64,000 nucleotides of DNA, from assembly GCA_038093975.1 (NCBI GenBank), contig JBBPTG010000113.1:17884-81883 (forward strand). The letters are read 5' to 3'. The notes under the pieces are model-generated. The model was not told the DNA's origin. It did no database searches and saw only the letters and a program-made list of their open reading frames with translations. Below are positions 36,401 through 48,799 of the stretch, in pieces. Positions within the stretch are counted from its first letter, which is position 1; each line of letters opens with the position of its first letter. Both the position numbers and the translations under genes were made by a program. The DNA comes from Chalciporus piperatus (Eukaryota; Basidiomycota; Agaricomycetes; Boletales; Boletaceae).

Positions 36401-36545
36401 AAACTTCTCTGCCAGGTGCTAGATTGTCGGAAAGTCGATCCTTGCCTGCTGCTTCCGACTTCCGAATCCGAGAGCGCCTTTACTCCAGGGTTTATAACCT
36501 CCCCCTTGATAGCGTTCCTCTGCCCAATACTTGGACACAGCGAGT
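33468..36545. other. 3-kb gene-poor region
   Basis: No gene I can support. Short plus-strand frames around 34190-35480 contain hydrophobic stretches but do not connect into a family. The region contains a palindrome cluster at 33890-33957. Composition and frame breakage suggest decayed sequence or regulatory DNA. Confidence 0.45.
33890..33957. repeat. Cluster of palindromic and repeated half-sites
   Basis: Contains GTCACACCT (33890-33898), the 15-bp palindrome GTCTGGTGACCAGAC (33900-33914), then GGTGACCAGAC (33935-33945) followed directly by TACGTCACACCT. The same two words occur as one compact inverted repeat upstream of the MFS gene at 22.8 kb. Confidence 0.5.
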
Positions 36546-38707
36546 ATGCACCCACTTTCAACGCAAGACGCTTCCGTCCTCACAGTAACCGCTGGCCTGG
36601 TGAGCACGCCCCTTTCTTCCCCCGCCCCATTATCCTGACAGCTCTTGCAGGCGTGTCATTTGGTGTTCAACCGTTATGAGCCCGTCAACCCCCTTTCTCA
36701 TCTCTTCCTCCTGGTGGTTGTTCCTGGCATCTTGGTTGGCGGGCTTTTGTCCAGCTTTTCTTCCGTCACTCGCGTTGTGACTTGCACATACTTGCTCTAT
36801 TATTCCACCATCCTCACCTCCGTCATTGCTTATCGTCTTTCGCCCTTCCACCCACTTGCCAAGTATCCCGGACCTATTCCATGCCGCATCTCGAAACTCT
36901 GGATGGCCTGGATATCCACAGACGGAAAACAGCACAAATATAATTATAATTTGCATCAGAAATATGGTGACGTCGTAAGGATCGGTAAGGACGCGTTGTT
37001 TATCCCCGCTGTTAGGTCTCTACTCACCTGAGGCATGGCAGGCCCTAACGAGTTATCCTTTCGCAATGTTAATGCCATCTCCCCTCTGATGGGCTCTTCC
37101 GGGCTTCCCAAAGGACCACGTAAGTACATTTAAACTTATCAGGCCCCCGATGTCTGAGCTTATTCCCTCTAGACTGGGACGGCCGTATGGCTGAGCAGAC
37201 AACCATCCGAGCGCTAATATCATTACGAGACCCCGCGGAGCACGCGCGGCGCCGGAAACCGTGGACCAGAGGGTTCGGCTCAACTGCACTGAAAGGCTAC
37301 GAAGAAATCCTTGGCAAGAGAGTGCATGAGTTCGTGACGGCACTGGAAAGGCAAGAACAGCCTGTGAACCTGGTTGAGTGGATCAGTCGCTTTACGTGAG
37401 CTTTCTCCCCTCTCCTTCCAGTCGTAACCTAAAACGTCGATCATAGATTCGACTTTATGAGTGACATGGCGTGAGTTTCTCCTTCGCGAGAATTTCTTCC
37501 TCATCTCAGTTTGTTGTGATAGATTTGGTGGAGGGTCAGAGATGTTGCGCGATGGTGACAAGGATAACACTTGGCAGTTGTTGGAAAGCGGATTACCGTA
37601 CGTACATCCTGCTGCTGGTTGAATCTAGTTGGTGATCTAACTCAATTTCCAGGCTAGCTCTAATATTGAGCCACCTGCCTTGGTTGGGGAAATACTACAT
37701 CTTGTTGCCAGGGATTGGCCCAGATTTGAAGAAATTTCGCTCGTTTTGTCAAGAGCGTGCGATGATTAGACGATCTCAAGGCTCCCAATCCAAGGATCTG
37801 TTCCACTATCTGGTAAGTACCTGGTACCCCGCTGTTGACTCGAGACTAGACTCCGCTGCCTTAGATTGACGAAGCGGGCGTTGAGCGTTCCCCTCCCACA
37901 TTTGCAGAAGTGGCTTCCGATGGAGTCCTTGCTATAGTCGCAGGCTCAGACACAACTGCCACGACACTCAGCACTATATTTTGGGCGCTTCTGAGTCACC
38001 CTACGGCCTACCGCCGACTCCAAGCGGAAGTTGATCACTTTTACCCTCCCGGCGAGGATACTTTGTCCACTGCATATCACCAGCAAATGAATTATCTTAA
38101 TGCCGTAATGTGAGTCGTCGCACTTTTTTTTATCACTGAGGAGTTCACTCAATATAAACCATTTCAGTAACGAAGCCCTTCGATTGTTCCCACCTGTTCT
38201 CAGTGGTAGTCAGCGTGCAACACCCAGGGGTAGTGGAGGAAAGCTACTGGGACATCAGTAAGTCATCAACCATTTTTGTCTTCTCGTGTGTCTCATTTCT
38301 GTACTTCTAGCTTCATACCAGAGGGAACGAGCACCTTTGTTCATTTTTATTCCCTCCACCGCGACCCTCGCAACTTCTCGCCGATGCCTGACACCTTCTG
38401 GCCCGAACGATGGCTCTCGGATGACGAAAGAAGGGGTTTGGGGTACTCAAGTGGCTCGGACAAGACTTCTTTCAGGCATGATTCGGCGGCCTTTGTCCCT
38501 TTCTCCTTCGGACCCGCTAATTGCGTTGGCAAAAATCTTGCATATCAAGAAATGCGAACTGTCATCTGTATGATGATGCAGCGTTTGAATTTCCGATTTG
38601 CGGACGGGTATGATCCCGAATCCTGGGACCGCGACTTGAAGGACTACTTTGTGGCGACGAAGGGTAGGCTGCCTGTTGTCTTATCTCCACGGGCTGCGAG
38701 CAGTTGA
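36546..38707 (+). CDS. Cytochrome P450 monooxygenase
   Basis: ER-membrane heme monooxygenase of a fungal P450 family (CYP subfamily not assigned). Exon 1 starts at ATG 36546 ('MHPLSTQDASVLTVTAGL'), joins across a 50-nt intron to 'ACHLVFNRYEP', and is followed by two hydrophobic anchors ('LFLLVVVPGILVGGLLSSF' and 'TCTYLLYYSTILTSVIA') and the hinge 'LAKYPGP'. Then come 'KYGDVVRIG', 'PNELSF', the C-helix 'EHARRRKPWTRGF', the I-helix 'LAIVAGSDTTATTLS', the K-helix 'NEALRLFPPV', the 'PERW' motif and the heme loop 'FSFGPANCVGKNLAYQEM' with the axial Cys. All key residues are present and introns (about nine) keep frame, so it is intact. It is isolated among non-coding DNA, with no biosynthetic cluster around it. 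Confidence 0.93.
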
Positions 38708-41700
38708 GGCCCAATGATCGTAACGATTTTTACACTGTACTAGCTTAGACCATCTAGTTATTGACGTGTAATTCTATTTCTTATGATTTCTCCTTCAGAT
38801 AACAATAATGAATCCGTACGCTTCGTTGATGTGGGAGCCTGATGATGCTCTGGTTTGACCCGGGAAGAAAGTCCCCAGATTATGTCCCAACATTGCGGGT
38901 GTGCCTGAAGCGTTGACGCCTCACCTTGGTGAGAGTTCAGGTTGTTCAGCTGACCACCGCGCTTCGTCGTGGAGCCTCTCGTGACTGACACCAAGAGCAC
39001 CAGATCCAACAGTGGCGGCCCCTAAATGGGGGGGACTTTCTGATTGGTGGATTCCACTGAGCTTCCTTCCGTCCCTGTCGTGGTTATCACTTAGGCATAG
39101 ATCTAAAAGCAGATCTCTGGCGAGTACCCCTGAGGAATGCAACCTCGTACAGAAATACATGAATCTAGGGCCGTATTCAGGTCCCGGGGTGTCGAAGATC
39201 AGTGATCACCAATGCTGTTCGAGCGATTCAACACATTTGAACTGTCAGGAACCTTCAAACCGGAGAAGATGACTCCCAGCAATGAGGCTCTCTAGAGATG
39301 CGCACCCGGACCAGGTTCCGCCGAGAAGCACATTTTCCGGTCCAGTAGTGACCCCATATAGGTGATGCGACGAAAACAGGAAATATGATGGCGGTCGAGA
39401 TACATTGCAAGATGGAGCTGAAAGTTCCCAGTTCACCTCACCATCGCCGTGATTCGTGACCGGTCCATGCCCTCTTCCGCTCTCACCGTCGAAAACTCGG
39501 AGTCCGACTGATCGCCCCGCAAAGTCAACGATGTGATGGCCGAAGAAACGCGCAAAAAATGCTGGCACAGTGTTATGCCAATATCAAGTGAGTCCGAGTG
39601 ATTACGTTGCCGATGCAGCGATCCTGACCCTGCAACGGCGTCTATTTGCTAAACCTGGAGAATGCCTACACTCTTCGGTTTTCCGAGCCTGGAGCTCCCT
39701 TTTCCGTATGTTGAGAACTGATGATTGGACCGGAATACCAAAACTCTGAAAATTGCAGATGATGTTGGTAGTTTATGATGTTCAGCCTGGTCGCCGCATG
39801 ATAACTGTGACATTACTTGGTCTTTCTAGCATACTACGACTCCAATGTACCGAGATCTCCTTCTGGTTCGGCTCCCGACGCCACCTTGATTCAGTCGTGG
39901 TGTTCTTCGATCTGCATTCCGGTGCAGTCGCTCACCATGCATTCCGACACATTGGGCAGGATCTCTGATACCCAAAACACGGAGGCCGCACAGAACGGGG
40001 ACCATGTCGCTCTAACCAGAAAAGTGCCATACTTTCCAATGCCGAGTGAGTGTAGTGATAATGTCATTCGATTGCTGATCCTACGATCCATCGCAATATA
40101 GGATCAAATCTGCTGTTCATTTTGAGATGGTGCCTCCGGTGGAATGCACTCCGCGCTCTAGAACGGCGGGGACATGGATCTCGTTATAATTAAGAAGACA
40201 GGAAGTCTCAATTGCCGTTAATCTGCGGTGTCCGCGAAAACGATCCCCGTTATATCTTCGTGGTCGTTGGCGGAGCCGCCACCAAGGCTTCCGAGACAGC
40301 ACGAGATCGGGGGTCAGATACAGTGATCGCTGGGCCTTACCTGCTGATTCCGACTTCACGGTCAAAACTTTTCCATTGTTCTGGAGACGCCGCTGGCTTC
40401 CGCCCCGATTTTTCCATTGGGTACAGTATTTTCTTGTCCCTCTCTCATGTTTCCAGGTCCGGTGAACACGCAGTTGGCCAAGGCAGTATTTTCTTGTCCC
40501 TCTCTCATGTTTCCAGGTCCGGTGAACACGCAGTTGGCCAAGGCATGTATTTCCAACGTTCATCTGACCAAAAATCGCCCGTAGGCTGATAAGTAGCCCT
40601 GATTCATTTCGGCATACGGAATCGCGGGTGGGACCTACGGCGATCCTACTCAAGGCAAAGTTTTCCCAATCAATCGAGCGACGGTTCAAGATCGAGAATT
40701 CTCGTCCAAGACGGGGTAATCAGTAGACTGGGTTTGGAGATTGGGGCTGTTATCGACGAGGAACACTAGATGCAATTGCTCGTCGAGTGCAAGTTGACCT
40801 GTCAGAATGTCCTCATACTTGCAGTTGACGCAGGATTATCCTTGACATAGGAAAGCAGGGGCCAGGACAAGGGGAAACGGATGCTTGTCTGGAGGACTGA
40901 CGGGAATGTTCACTAGCACTCCCCAAGGACTTTGGGGGTTAAACGGTATGAGTTCTTGATAAGAGTTGTTTGTAGACAATTCTCATGGATTGGATTGCGT
41001 AGATTTGTGTAAGCCCAGGCCAGGCCTTTTGTAACGTGACAGTCGAGTGTCATTATTATGACACTCGAATGGAGCAGAAAACTGGCCTGAAATATTCTGC
41101 TAATGATTACCTTAGATGATCTTCGTTGCGAGTACCTTCAGCGTGTCATTCGACCGTGTAAGGACCTTCCAATGACTTCTCTTCGAAACACCCATTGATG
41201 ACGTCCGGAATGTGGAGTTGGATCCATGCCGATCAAGGCTTCAAGGCTTCAAGGGACAAACTTGAATGGTTTGGGGCTTTTAACGGATGTGACAGTACGT
41301 CTGTCGAACTCAGTTCCGGGGGGTTGGACTGACATACAACCTCTACGCTCGTTATTGCCACATCGCAACAGAGCCGACATCAACAGGCGGTGTCCAGCTC
41401 ATTTTTCACGATTCGGATCAAGTTGTGCTCATTCGAACAGTCATCCTCTGGGACCGAAGAGGACACTTATCTCGTTTTGTGCGATATACTTCAGTGAGCA
41501 ATCATGCTCAAACGTGTGGGAACATCACATTCCTTTGGGTACTGACGAAGTTCATTCCAGGCAGTCGTCTCATGAGTGAGAGTTGATATATGCGGAGTCG
41601 CTCTCCAGCATGTATAGTGGCTTCCAGCAGCTGCGTCCTCGCGTCGATGTCCACATCGCAATATACCAATGTTCCAGACCTTTAAACAGTTTCCGGGTCA

Positions 41701-42142
41701 TGGCACCATCAGCGTGGATTCGGTCGCAGGAATCTTCGGAACGAACAGATCTTTACGGTAGGTTAACCTTTCTTCGGTTCGTCTTTGTTGAATCTCTCAG
41801 CAGGGCCCTCATTTTGAAAATTCTTGCTTCACCTATGAGTTCAGAGGAGCGAGCACACCTGACGCCAATTAGCCTTCAGCTGGCTTTCGATGCCCTCTAC
41901 TCAACACTGCTGAGAAGGCGTGATCTAGGGTCGGGAGCCATTATATTTCGTTTTCAGCAAAACTGACGATCCATTGCGTCGCATGGGCCATACCAGAATG
42001 TACAAGTTGGTGCTACCTTAAACAAAGAAATATCCCGAATATATATAGTGCTAAATGAGCATCAGGAAGATACGAAACAGCGAAGACGACAACAATCGAA
42101 GACGACACGAACTGGTGCCCAGACCAGGTCCACATATCCCCT
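38708..42142. other. 3.4-kb gene-poor region with a 60-bp tandem duplication
   Basis: No supportable gene. Open frames on both strands (for example 40117-40689 and 41583-41966) have no family resemblance and atypical composition. The only clear structure is the 60-bp repeat at about 40425-40544. Confidence 0.45.
40425..40544. repeat. Perfect 60-bp tandem duplication
   Basis: A 60-bp unit beginning 'agtattttcttgtccctctc' and ending 'gttggccaaggc' is repeated twice head-to-tail without a mismatch, indicating a very recent event. It lies in apparently non-coding DNA. Confidence 0.95.
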
Positions 42143-44546
42143 CTATCTCGCACCCAAGAAGTGCATGGCCGCTTTCCATACAACAAACGGTATCGGCAAC
42201 ACGAATCCTGTGGGAGTATCCCTCTTCACTTGTTGTGCCACGGCTTTCGCTTGCTCTGCTTCTCGTCGAGCTTTCGCGAGCTCTTCTTGTAGCTGAGTAA
42301 ACCTTTGACGCTCCAGAGTCTCTCGCTCTGCTGTCTCCGCAGCCAACCTCCTTCGGTAGTCCTCCGCTTCCGCAATTCGCTTGTGGAGCGTTGCAAGCTC
42401 GTCTTCCGCCTTCTTCTTACGTGCATGTTCTTCCGCCAGTCTTGCTTTCTCTTGGGCCTCGAATGCAAGTGCTCGGGAGAGTTCTTCTGTTCGCTTCGAC
42501 TCTGCAATTCGACGTTCTTTCTCGGCGAGCTGCTCCTCCATTGTCTTCCGAACTCGTGCGATTTCCTCCTCGAGTTGCTTTTGGAAGGCTTCTTCCCGGA
42601 GCTTAGCCTTCCGGCGTTCTTCCTCGAGTCTCGCTAGAGCGGCTTCCCGGTTCTGCCTCGCAACCTCTGCCTCTCTGTCTCTCCGAGCCTGGTCTTGTTG
42701 AGCGGCCCCGTCTTTTTGCCTGCGTTCGCGTGCGAGCTCTTCTTGCAAGCTTTGTCTACGCACTTCTTCCTCGCGCAGCTTCTGGCGTTGCTGCTCCTCT
42801 AGTTTCTGAATGCGCGCCTCTTCGGCTTCCCGACGGGCTCGACTTTCCTCTTCTCGCTTAGCGTGAGCCTCCTCCAGAGCTCGACGTACGCGCTCTGTCT
42901 CTTCAACGATCTGTCGCTGGTACCTCTCCTTCTCCCGCTGGAGCGCTTGATTTTGCTGTTCAAGGAGGGCGGCGTGGTCTTCAGCCTGAGCTTGTTTCGC
43001 AGCCGCCGCCTCTCGGGCACGGCGCTCTTGTTCGGCGGCGACCTTCTGAATCTCCTGCTGGGCTTTCGCGATCTCGTCCTGCAAACGGGCCCTCTCGCGC
43101 TCCTCTGCCTGCTGTCTGGCTCGTTCTTCCTCCTTTTTGGCCTTTGCTTGACGCTGAAGCTCCGCCTCAAGAGCCAGAGCTCTCTCGCGCTCGAGCCTGA
43201 TCTTTTCTGCCTGCTCTGCTTCTGCCCGTTTCTTCTCCGCTTCCGCCCGTGACATCTCCTCCTGAAGGGCACGGAGGTGCTCCTGGTGCCGCGCTTCAGC
43301 GAGCTCTCGGGCCTTGCGCTCCTCTTCTAGCTGACGAGCTTTGCGTTCCTCCACTTCTTGTTGGGCAGTGAGGAGTTCGCTTTCGCGACGAGCATGTTCG
43401 ATTTGCGATGACTCGACTTCTTTGCGAGCCCGATGGACTTGTTCCTGCATGCCCTCGAGCTCCTGGACAAAGCGACGGTTCTCGGCCTCCATCTCCACGA
43501 TCTTAGATTCGAGCCGTGATTTTTCGGCAACAAAATCCGCTGCCAGGCGCTCGGAATCGTGTTGTATACGCCCGATCTCCTCCCGCTTTTTGTTGACTTC
43601 CTCCTGGAGTTCCACCCGAGTTTCCTCGTCCTTGGCCTGCATAGCAGCCTCCATCTCCTGGCGCAATTTCTTGAGCTCCTCGTCATGACGCTCAGCCTGC
43701 TCCTTCATGGCGCGTGTAAGCTCCGCGCCGGCAGCGGTATGAGCGAGATCTTTGTGCTGGTTCACGATCTCGTGTTGGATCTGAAGCGTGGCAGCCTGAC
43801 TGTTGATCAAGTGACGGAGGACGGCGTGTGCGGATGCCTGTGTGCCGTTGTGGCGGAGCAGGCGTGCACCCTTCTCGAGGACGGGTTTGAAGAACTTGTC
43901 ATTACTGGCAAGCTCCTGTTCCCGGGCCTCTCCGACCTTGGGGTCGACGTTCGACCACATATTGGTCACGACGAGGACGTTCCGGAGGGTGTTATCTCCG
44001 CAAAGTTCGCGGAAGATACGGAAGTTACGCTTCGATGTACCACCCATCCTGACGTCGGAGATACGGTGCATGTAGATGATGCCGGCGAGCTTAGCGCCTT
44101 GTTCATAACTGCGCACAAAAGTTCATATACGTGTTATTGAGTTCTAGGCGTGATGTCCCGATGAGGAAGAGACACTTACGTGTTGGACAGATAGGCTGCG
44201 ATGGACGAAAGGATGTCCGTGTCGCTGCGCGTCGTATCGTCGAACCCGGGCGTGTCGATCAAGGTGATGATACGCCCGTTGAGGAGAAAGGGTCTGGACG
44301 TTCGCACTTCAGAGGTGCAGCTCTCTAGTCCACGACCAACGGGTAAGTTTGACCCGCTTGCGAGGTTGATAAACTGTCAACGTCGACGATCAGTGAACTA
44401 GGAATCTCCCTCGTTGGGTGTTGCTTACGGTGGATTTGCCACTTCCAGTGGATCCCATCACGCTGTAATGCGATCGCTGAGCAAGACGACGCGGACGGAC
44501 AGGTGGGGACTTACGCAATTCGGATCTCTTTACCGCGAAGAGCCAT
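42143..44546 (-). CDS. P-loop GTPase (AIG1/GIMAP-like) with very long coiled coil and hydrophobic C-terminus
   Basis: Start ATG 44544-44546 ('MALRGKEIRI'); an intron leads to 'VMGSTGSGKSTFINLASGS' (Walker A), 'GLESCTSEV' (a T in the G2 position), 'ITLIDTPGFDD' (G3), 'AGIIYMHRISDVRMGGTS', and 'VLVVTNMWSNV' at the G4 position (TNMW instead of NKxD). After this roughly 250-residue domain comes about 450 residues of almost uninterrupted Glu/Lys/Arg/Ala/Gln coiled coil ('ARELAEARHQEHLRALQEE' and similar). The end is short and hydrophobic, 'FVLPIPFVVWKAAMHFLGAR', possibly a membrane-dipping anchor. Paralogous to the next gene upstream at 45.2-46.3 kb. A dynamin/GIMAP-like role at membranes is plausible but inferred. 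Confidence 0.82.
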
Positions 44547-45181
44547 CTTGACGCTAGGTCAGTGGATGAAAAGACAGAATTCGATATGAAACTAGTGGTC
44601 GATGAGGAGACGGTGTGTAGGAAGACGAAGAACGAGTGAGTTCGGAATTTGTGAGCTCATTCGTTGAACCTACTCTTATATCTACCCCCGGCAGTGCCTG
44701 CGCCATGCACGCTCGTCACATTGCATCAGGACAACGATCAGACGGCACATGTTTACGGTCCTGGGTGGCGACTAAATGCTCCAACGACTGGTTTCGAAAA
44801 CACGTTGCGGCGTTCGTTGATCGGCTATTAGGACGTACCACGATGAAACCTGCTGCTCTGAGTTCAAATTGTGCTCAGTGTCATTTAACCCCTGAACGAG
44901 GTTGAATACGGCGATCTCGAGGACCACGTTGACCTGCAGGCGACGGTGAGTTAAAACGTCTGGACGTCGTTTACGCCGAGAACCACGTTGACAAGTCAAT
45001 TCACCGATGTCACGAATCAAGAGCATCGTATTAGCAAGAAAAAAAATCGGACTGGTAGTCTAGAACGTGTTCCAGCACATTCAGATCTCGTCCGCGATCC
45101 ATCAAGTGCCATCAAGTCCTATCACACATACTATAGAGAAGTCGAGGAATAAACAGAGGCCCTACATAACATGTCCACGAA
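44547..45181. other. Spacer between tandem GTPase paralogues
   Basis: About 635 bp holding the promoter of the downstream paralogue and the 3' flank of the upstream one. No other feature recognised. Confidence 0.5.
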
Positions 45182-46317
45182 TCACTCTTCCTTCACCTGC
45201 AATATCTCCTCAATTCTGCGTAATTCTGCCTGGTACTCTGAAGCGAGCCGGGATGCCTGGTTCTGCGCCTTCTGCAGCTCAGCTTCGACCTTGCGGACTT
45301 CTTCCTGGAGCTCGTTCCGCGTCTCTTCATCTTGACTCTGTTCAGCGTCTGCCATCTCATCTCTGAGCGCCTCCAGCTCCTTCTGGTGACCTGCGCAGAG
45401 TTCCGACATCTCCTTATCGAGCTGTATATATGCGGCTGTCTGGGTGATATCCATACCCTCTCCCAACTCCCGTTGGATTCGAAGAACCACAGGTTCCTTG
45501 ACGATGAAGCTCTCTATGATACGGTGAGCCGATTGCTTCGTGTTATCGTGCCGCAGCAACTTTGCTCCCTTATCAAGGATCGGTTTGAAGAAGATATCCT
45601 TGCTAGCGAGTTCCCGCTCTCGGGCGTTCCCGTCCTCCGCAGTGACGGACCCCCACATGTTGGTGATGATGACAACACTTGGGTAGGCTTCTTCGCCGCA
45701 GAGTTCCTGGAACATTCTGAAATCGCGCCGAGCTGAGCCACCGACCCTCTGGTCGGAGATCCTCTGCATGTAGATGACACCCACAAGGCGCGCGCCTTGC
45801 TTGTTGCTGTGGCGGGAAAGGGTTGCGTCAGTTCACCGAGGCTCGAGGATGAGTGCAGGCTTACGTGGTGACAAGGTAAGCCGCTATGAGCTTGAGGACG
45901 TCGGTGTCCGTCATGCTCGTGTCGTCGAAACCGGGCGTATCGATCAAGATCACTTGCTGACTGCCTACGTGGAACGGCGTCGACGTCTGCACTTCGTTGG
46001 TGCAGCTTTCCAAAGCGGAGCCTTCTCTAAGGGTGGAACCCGACGCCAGGTTGATGAACTGACGTTGTGCGCATGAGCAAAGATATTTTCATCGAAATCG
46101 ATTAAGCGACACACCGTCGTTTTACCAGTCCCAGTGGATCCCATGACCCTGATGTGACTGATAAGCACACCTATACGACGGGGAGGAGCTTGCACACGAC
46201 GACGTACGCAATGTAAACGGTTTCGCGGACCACGGGAGGAGCTATTGGGGACTTTGGCTCCTCGTCGGCAAACTTGTTCAATTGATTGCGTCTGATGCAT
46301 GGAAGGATTTGGCCCAT
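45182..46317 (-). CDS. P-loop GTPase paralogue with short coiled coil
   Basis: Same family as the adjacent gene. Start taken at ATG 46315-46317 ('MGQILPCIRRNQLNKF'). Its frame leads through 'ETVYIA', an intron, and 'VMGSTGTGKTT' (Walker A), while the nearby ATG at about 46302 is out of frame. Then come 'FINLASGSTL', 'ALESCTNEVQTSTPF', 'VILIDTPGFDD', 'VGVIYMQRISDQRVGGSA' and 'VVIITNMWGSV'. The C-terminal part is a coiled coil of only about 80 residues ('QDEETRNELQEEVRKVEAEL'), which corresponds to the first part of the long coil in the neighbour. It ends at 45182. So the pair differ mainly in coil length and in the presence of a hydrophobic end. Confidence 0.82.
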
Positions 46318-47499
46318 CGTCGGTGAGTTGAGAGGGATGGACGTGAACTCGGAGCTGAGAGATATCAGAGAAAGAACTGACGTTTAAGGAGCACGTGTTG
46401 GCAGTGTTGTTGTATCACATCGCGTTCACGCGATGGATTCGCCTTGCGTTGAGGGGCTGCTGAGAAGCGTGGCTTCCATTTTCTTGGTTCCGTTGCTGTA
46501 ATTCATGTTGGTTGGCGGTCAACACGCGTTTATACCGTGGATGGACAAATATCGACATGAGACGGCTCATTTCGAGGAATGCGACTCTTGAATTTCGGTG
46601 TAGAAGATGAGAGGACCAGTTGTTCGAGAAAGAAAGGAAGTCGAACAGCGAATGAGGCATGCAAATGACCTCAACAAAGGGGTGGAATTGAAGGGGAGGA
46701 AGTTCAGAAGCCATTGTCGCTGATAACAGCGTAGAAAGTCTGGGGTGGTCGTAACGCTGTGTTTCCACCAAGTTTCCACCAGAAGGATCGCTGAGGATCG
46801 GATGACCGTTCATGGATTCTGGAAGACGAAAAGCCGAGATGTGTTCCTTGTTGACGGGAAGGCTGAGGGCGAAATGGACGACTTTGTAATAGTCTCCATG
46901 CTCACCGCATGCCCACTACCATTCCTCGAAAAACTCGCAGAAAGCGATGTCCTCGAACCCAGAGCCCACAGTCCTGCGAAGGATTGCTGAACACGGAGCT
47001 AAAATGGAGTAACTGGGGTATACATAGATGACCCTCCGAACCACACTCTGCACTTCTGTCAAGGCTTTGGCTTCGTGCTCCATTTTTACTTCCGAGTTAC
47101 TTAGGGTGAACGACTGTCTTCATCCCGACTCTTGGGACTGTCTAGTAGGGGAGACTACTCCCGAGGTCGTCTGACATCCCAGAAAATGCAACCGGCGCGC
47201 CACCTTAGTCATGCGGACAACCAGCTCGTACGACTTGGACCACGGAGCCCGAGCAAGCTATGGTGGGTCGTAAGAGCGATATTGGACATGTCCGACAGTA
47301 CCAGTTGATGAAGAATCGGTATTGTTATAGTTGCTGACGAATTGCGTGTGATCTGATCTATTTTCTTGGCCACGGTCCGAAAAAAAAGTGGCCTGATGTC
47401 AGGGAGGAACATTCAAGTTGCCGTATAAAAAGTCCCCCCGCCAACCGTTGCCGCCTTCTCCTTCTTCGGGCACGAAAGTCAACAACCGTCCTCGCAGCC
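46318..47499. other. Intergenic, with one doubtful ORF
   Basis: About 1.2 kb. A minus-strand ATG frame of 132 codons (46415-46813) is open but has no known family; I do not call it a gene. The sequence just before the sterol desaturase start (47430-47499) is pyrimidine-rich, as expected for its leader. Confidence 0.4.
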
Positions 47500-48618
47500 A
47501 TGGACCTCGTACTAAGCCTGGCCGACGACTATGTCCTCGACAACCTATGGGCCCGTCTCGTCCCCCTGAACGACCCCTTCGCCGACTCCGCGTCGCAACC
47601 ATTCGCTGCAAACGTATCATCGATGCCCTTCCTTCCACAGTCTGCCTGGCCTCGAGATCACATCCCTAGACAAATATTATCGTTGAGCGTCATAACCCTT
47701 ATTGGTATCCATCTCCTCTACTTTATTTTCGCCGGCCTTTCCTTCCAATACATATTCAACCATGAAATGATGCGCCATCCACGCTTCCTAAAAAACCAAA
47801 TCAAGCTGGAGATTCAAACAAGTCTAAAAGCGTTCCCCGGAATGATGCTCTTGACTCTCCCCTGGTTCCAAGCGGAGGTCATGGGTTATTCCAGACTGTA
47901 CGACGACGTCTCTGAGTATGGTTGGACTTACTTCGTGCTTTCGATTCCGTTGTATGTCGTTGTCTCGTCAATCACCGCTCGTGCTCATCCTTGTTCAGTT
48001 TTTTGCTGTTCACGGACTACCTCATATACTGGGTCCACCGCATTCTCCATCATCCTAGATTTTACAAGGCGATCCATAAGCCCCACCACAAATGGCTAAG
48101 TTCGTGATGTCCGCTCTCTCGTTTTTCGTCCGATTGACACGCACCTCAGTACCGACTCCGTTCGCGTCGCACGCATTCCACCCATTGGATGGGTACTTGC
48201 AGTCTGTGCCGTACCACTTGTTCATATTCATATTCCCTCTTCAACGATGGCTCTATCTCGTTCTCTTCGTATTCGTCAACTTTTGGAGTATCTTGGTACG
48301 ATGATTCGATTCCATCCTTACATCATTGACGCTCTTTAACCCCGAGCGTCTGCTTCCGTAGATTCATGATTCCGATATGGTCACTGGTCATCCACTCGAA
48401 CACGTCATCAACGGCCCCGCACATCACACCCTGCACCATCTTTATTTCACGGTAAACTACGGTCAGGTACGCATAGCCTCCTTTGATCGTGTTCTTCGCT
48501 TGATGCCAATCCGGTTCAACAGTACTTTACGTGGGCGGATCGTGTGGGTGGCTCGTATCGTCAACCAGAATCTTCCCTCGACCCACTTTTGGACATTCAG
48601 AAGGAAAAGTCGTCGTGA
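47500..48618 (+). CDS. ERG3: C-5 sterol desaturase
   Basis: ER-membrane di-iron desaturase of the late ergosterol pathway (episterol C-5 desaturation). Start ATG 47500 ('[20 protein letters not shown]'). Membrane segments include '[19 protein letters not shown]' and '[19 protein letters not shown]' (joined over an intron). All histidine clusters of the fatty-acid hydroxylase superfamily are present: 'HRILHH', 'HKPHHKW', and 'HDSDM' then '[12 protein letters not shown]'. Introns at about 47954-48000, 48100-48150, 48296-48360 and 48467-48520 each keep frame. The last exon gives '[15 protein letters not shown]' and 'DIQKEKSS' with stop TGA 48616-48618. Length of roughly 330 residues is normal for Erg3. 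Looks functional. Confidence 0.95.
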
Positions 48619-48799
48619 TTTCCCTGTCATGGAACTTAGTGCCGATGCATCGATTGATCTGGAAGCATATATATACCTTGAAGCCACTAATGTGTTATGA
48701 TTATTCCGTCAAATGCATGCGCAGCTGCGCTTCAAAGAGGTCAACCACGGCCCACCAGTTGATCGTGACGGTTTGATGATACATTGTCCATAGACTTGA

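Noticed and set aside
40117..40689. 190-codon minus-strand frame over the 60-bp repeat
   Set aside because: Arg-rich, repetitive, and no splice or homology support; openness is partly created by the in-frame tandem duplication.
33000..42000. Secondary-metabolite gene cluster around the P450
   Set aside because: No synthase, terpene cyclase, transferase or regulator near it.
42305..43688. Long plus-strand open frames opposite the GTPase coiled coil
   Set aside because: They arise because the Glu/Lys/Arg-rich coil leaves few stops on the other strand; low-complexity Ser/Leu-rich and no domain.
46415..46813. 132-codon ATG frame on the minus strand
   Set aside because: No domain, low-complexity ends, and no supporting neighbour; could be chance.
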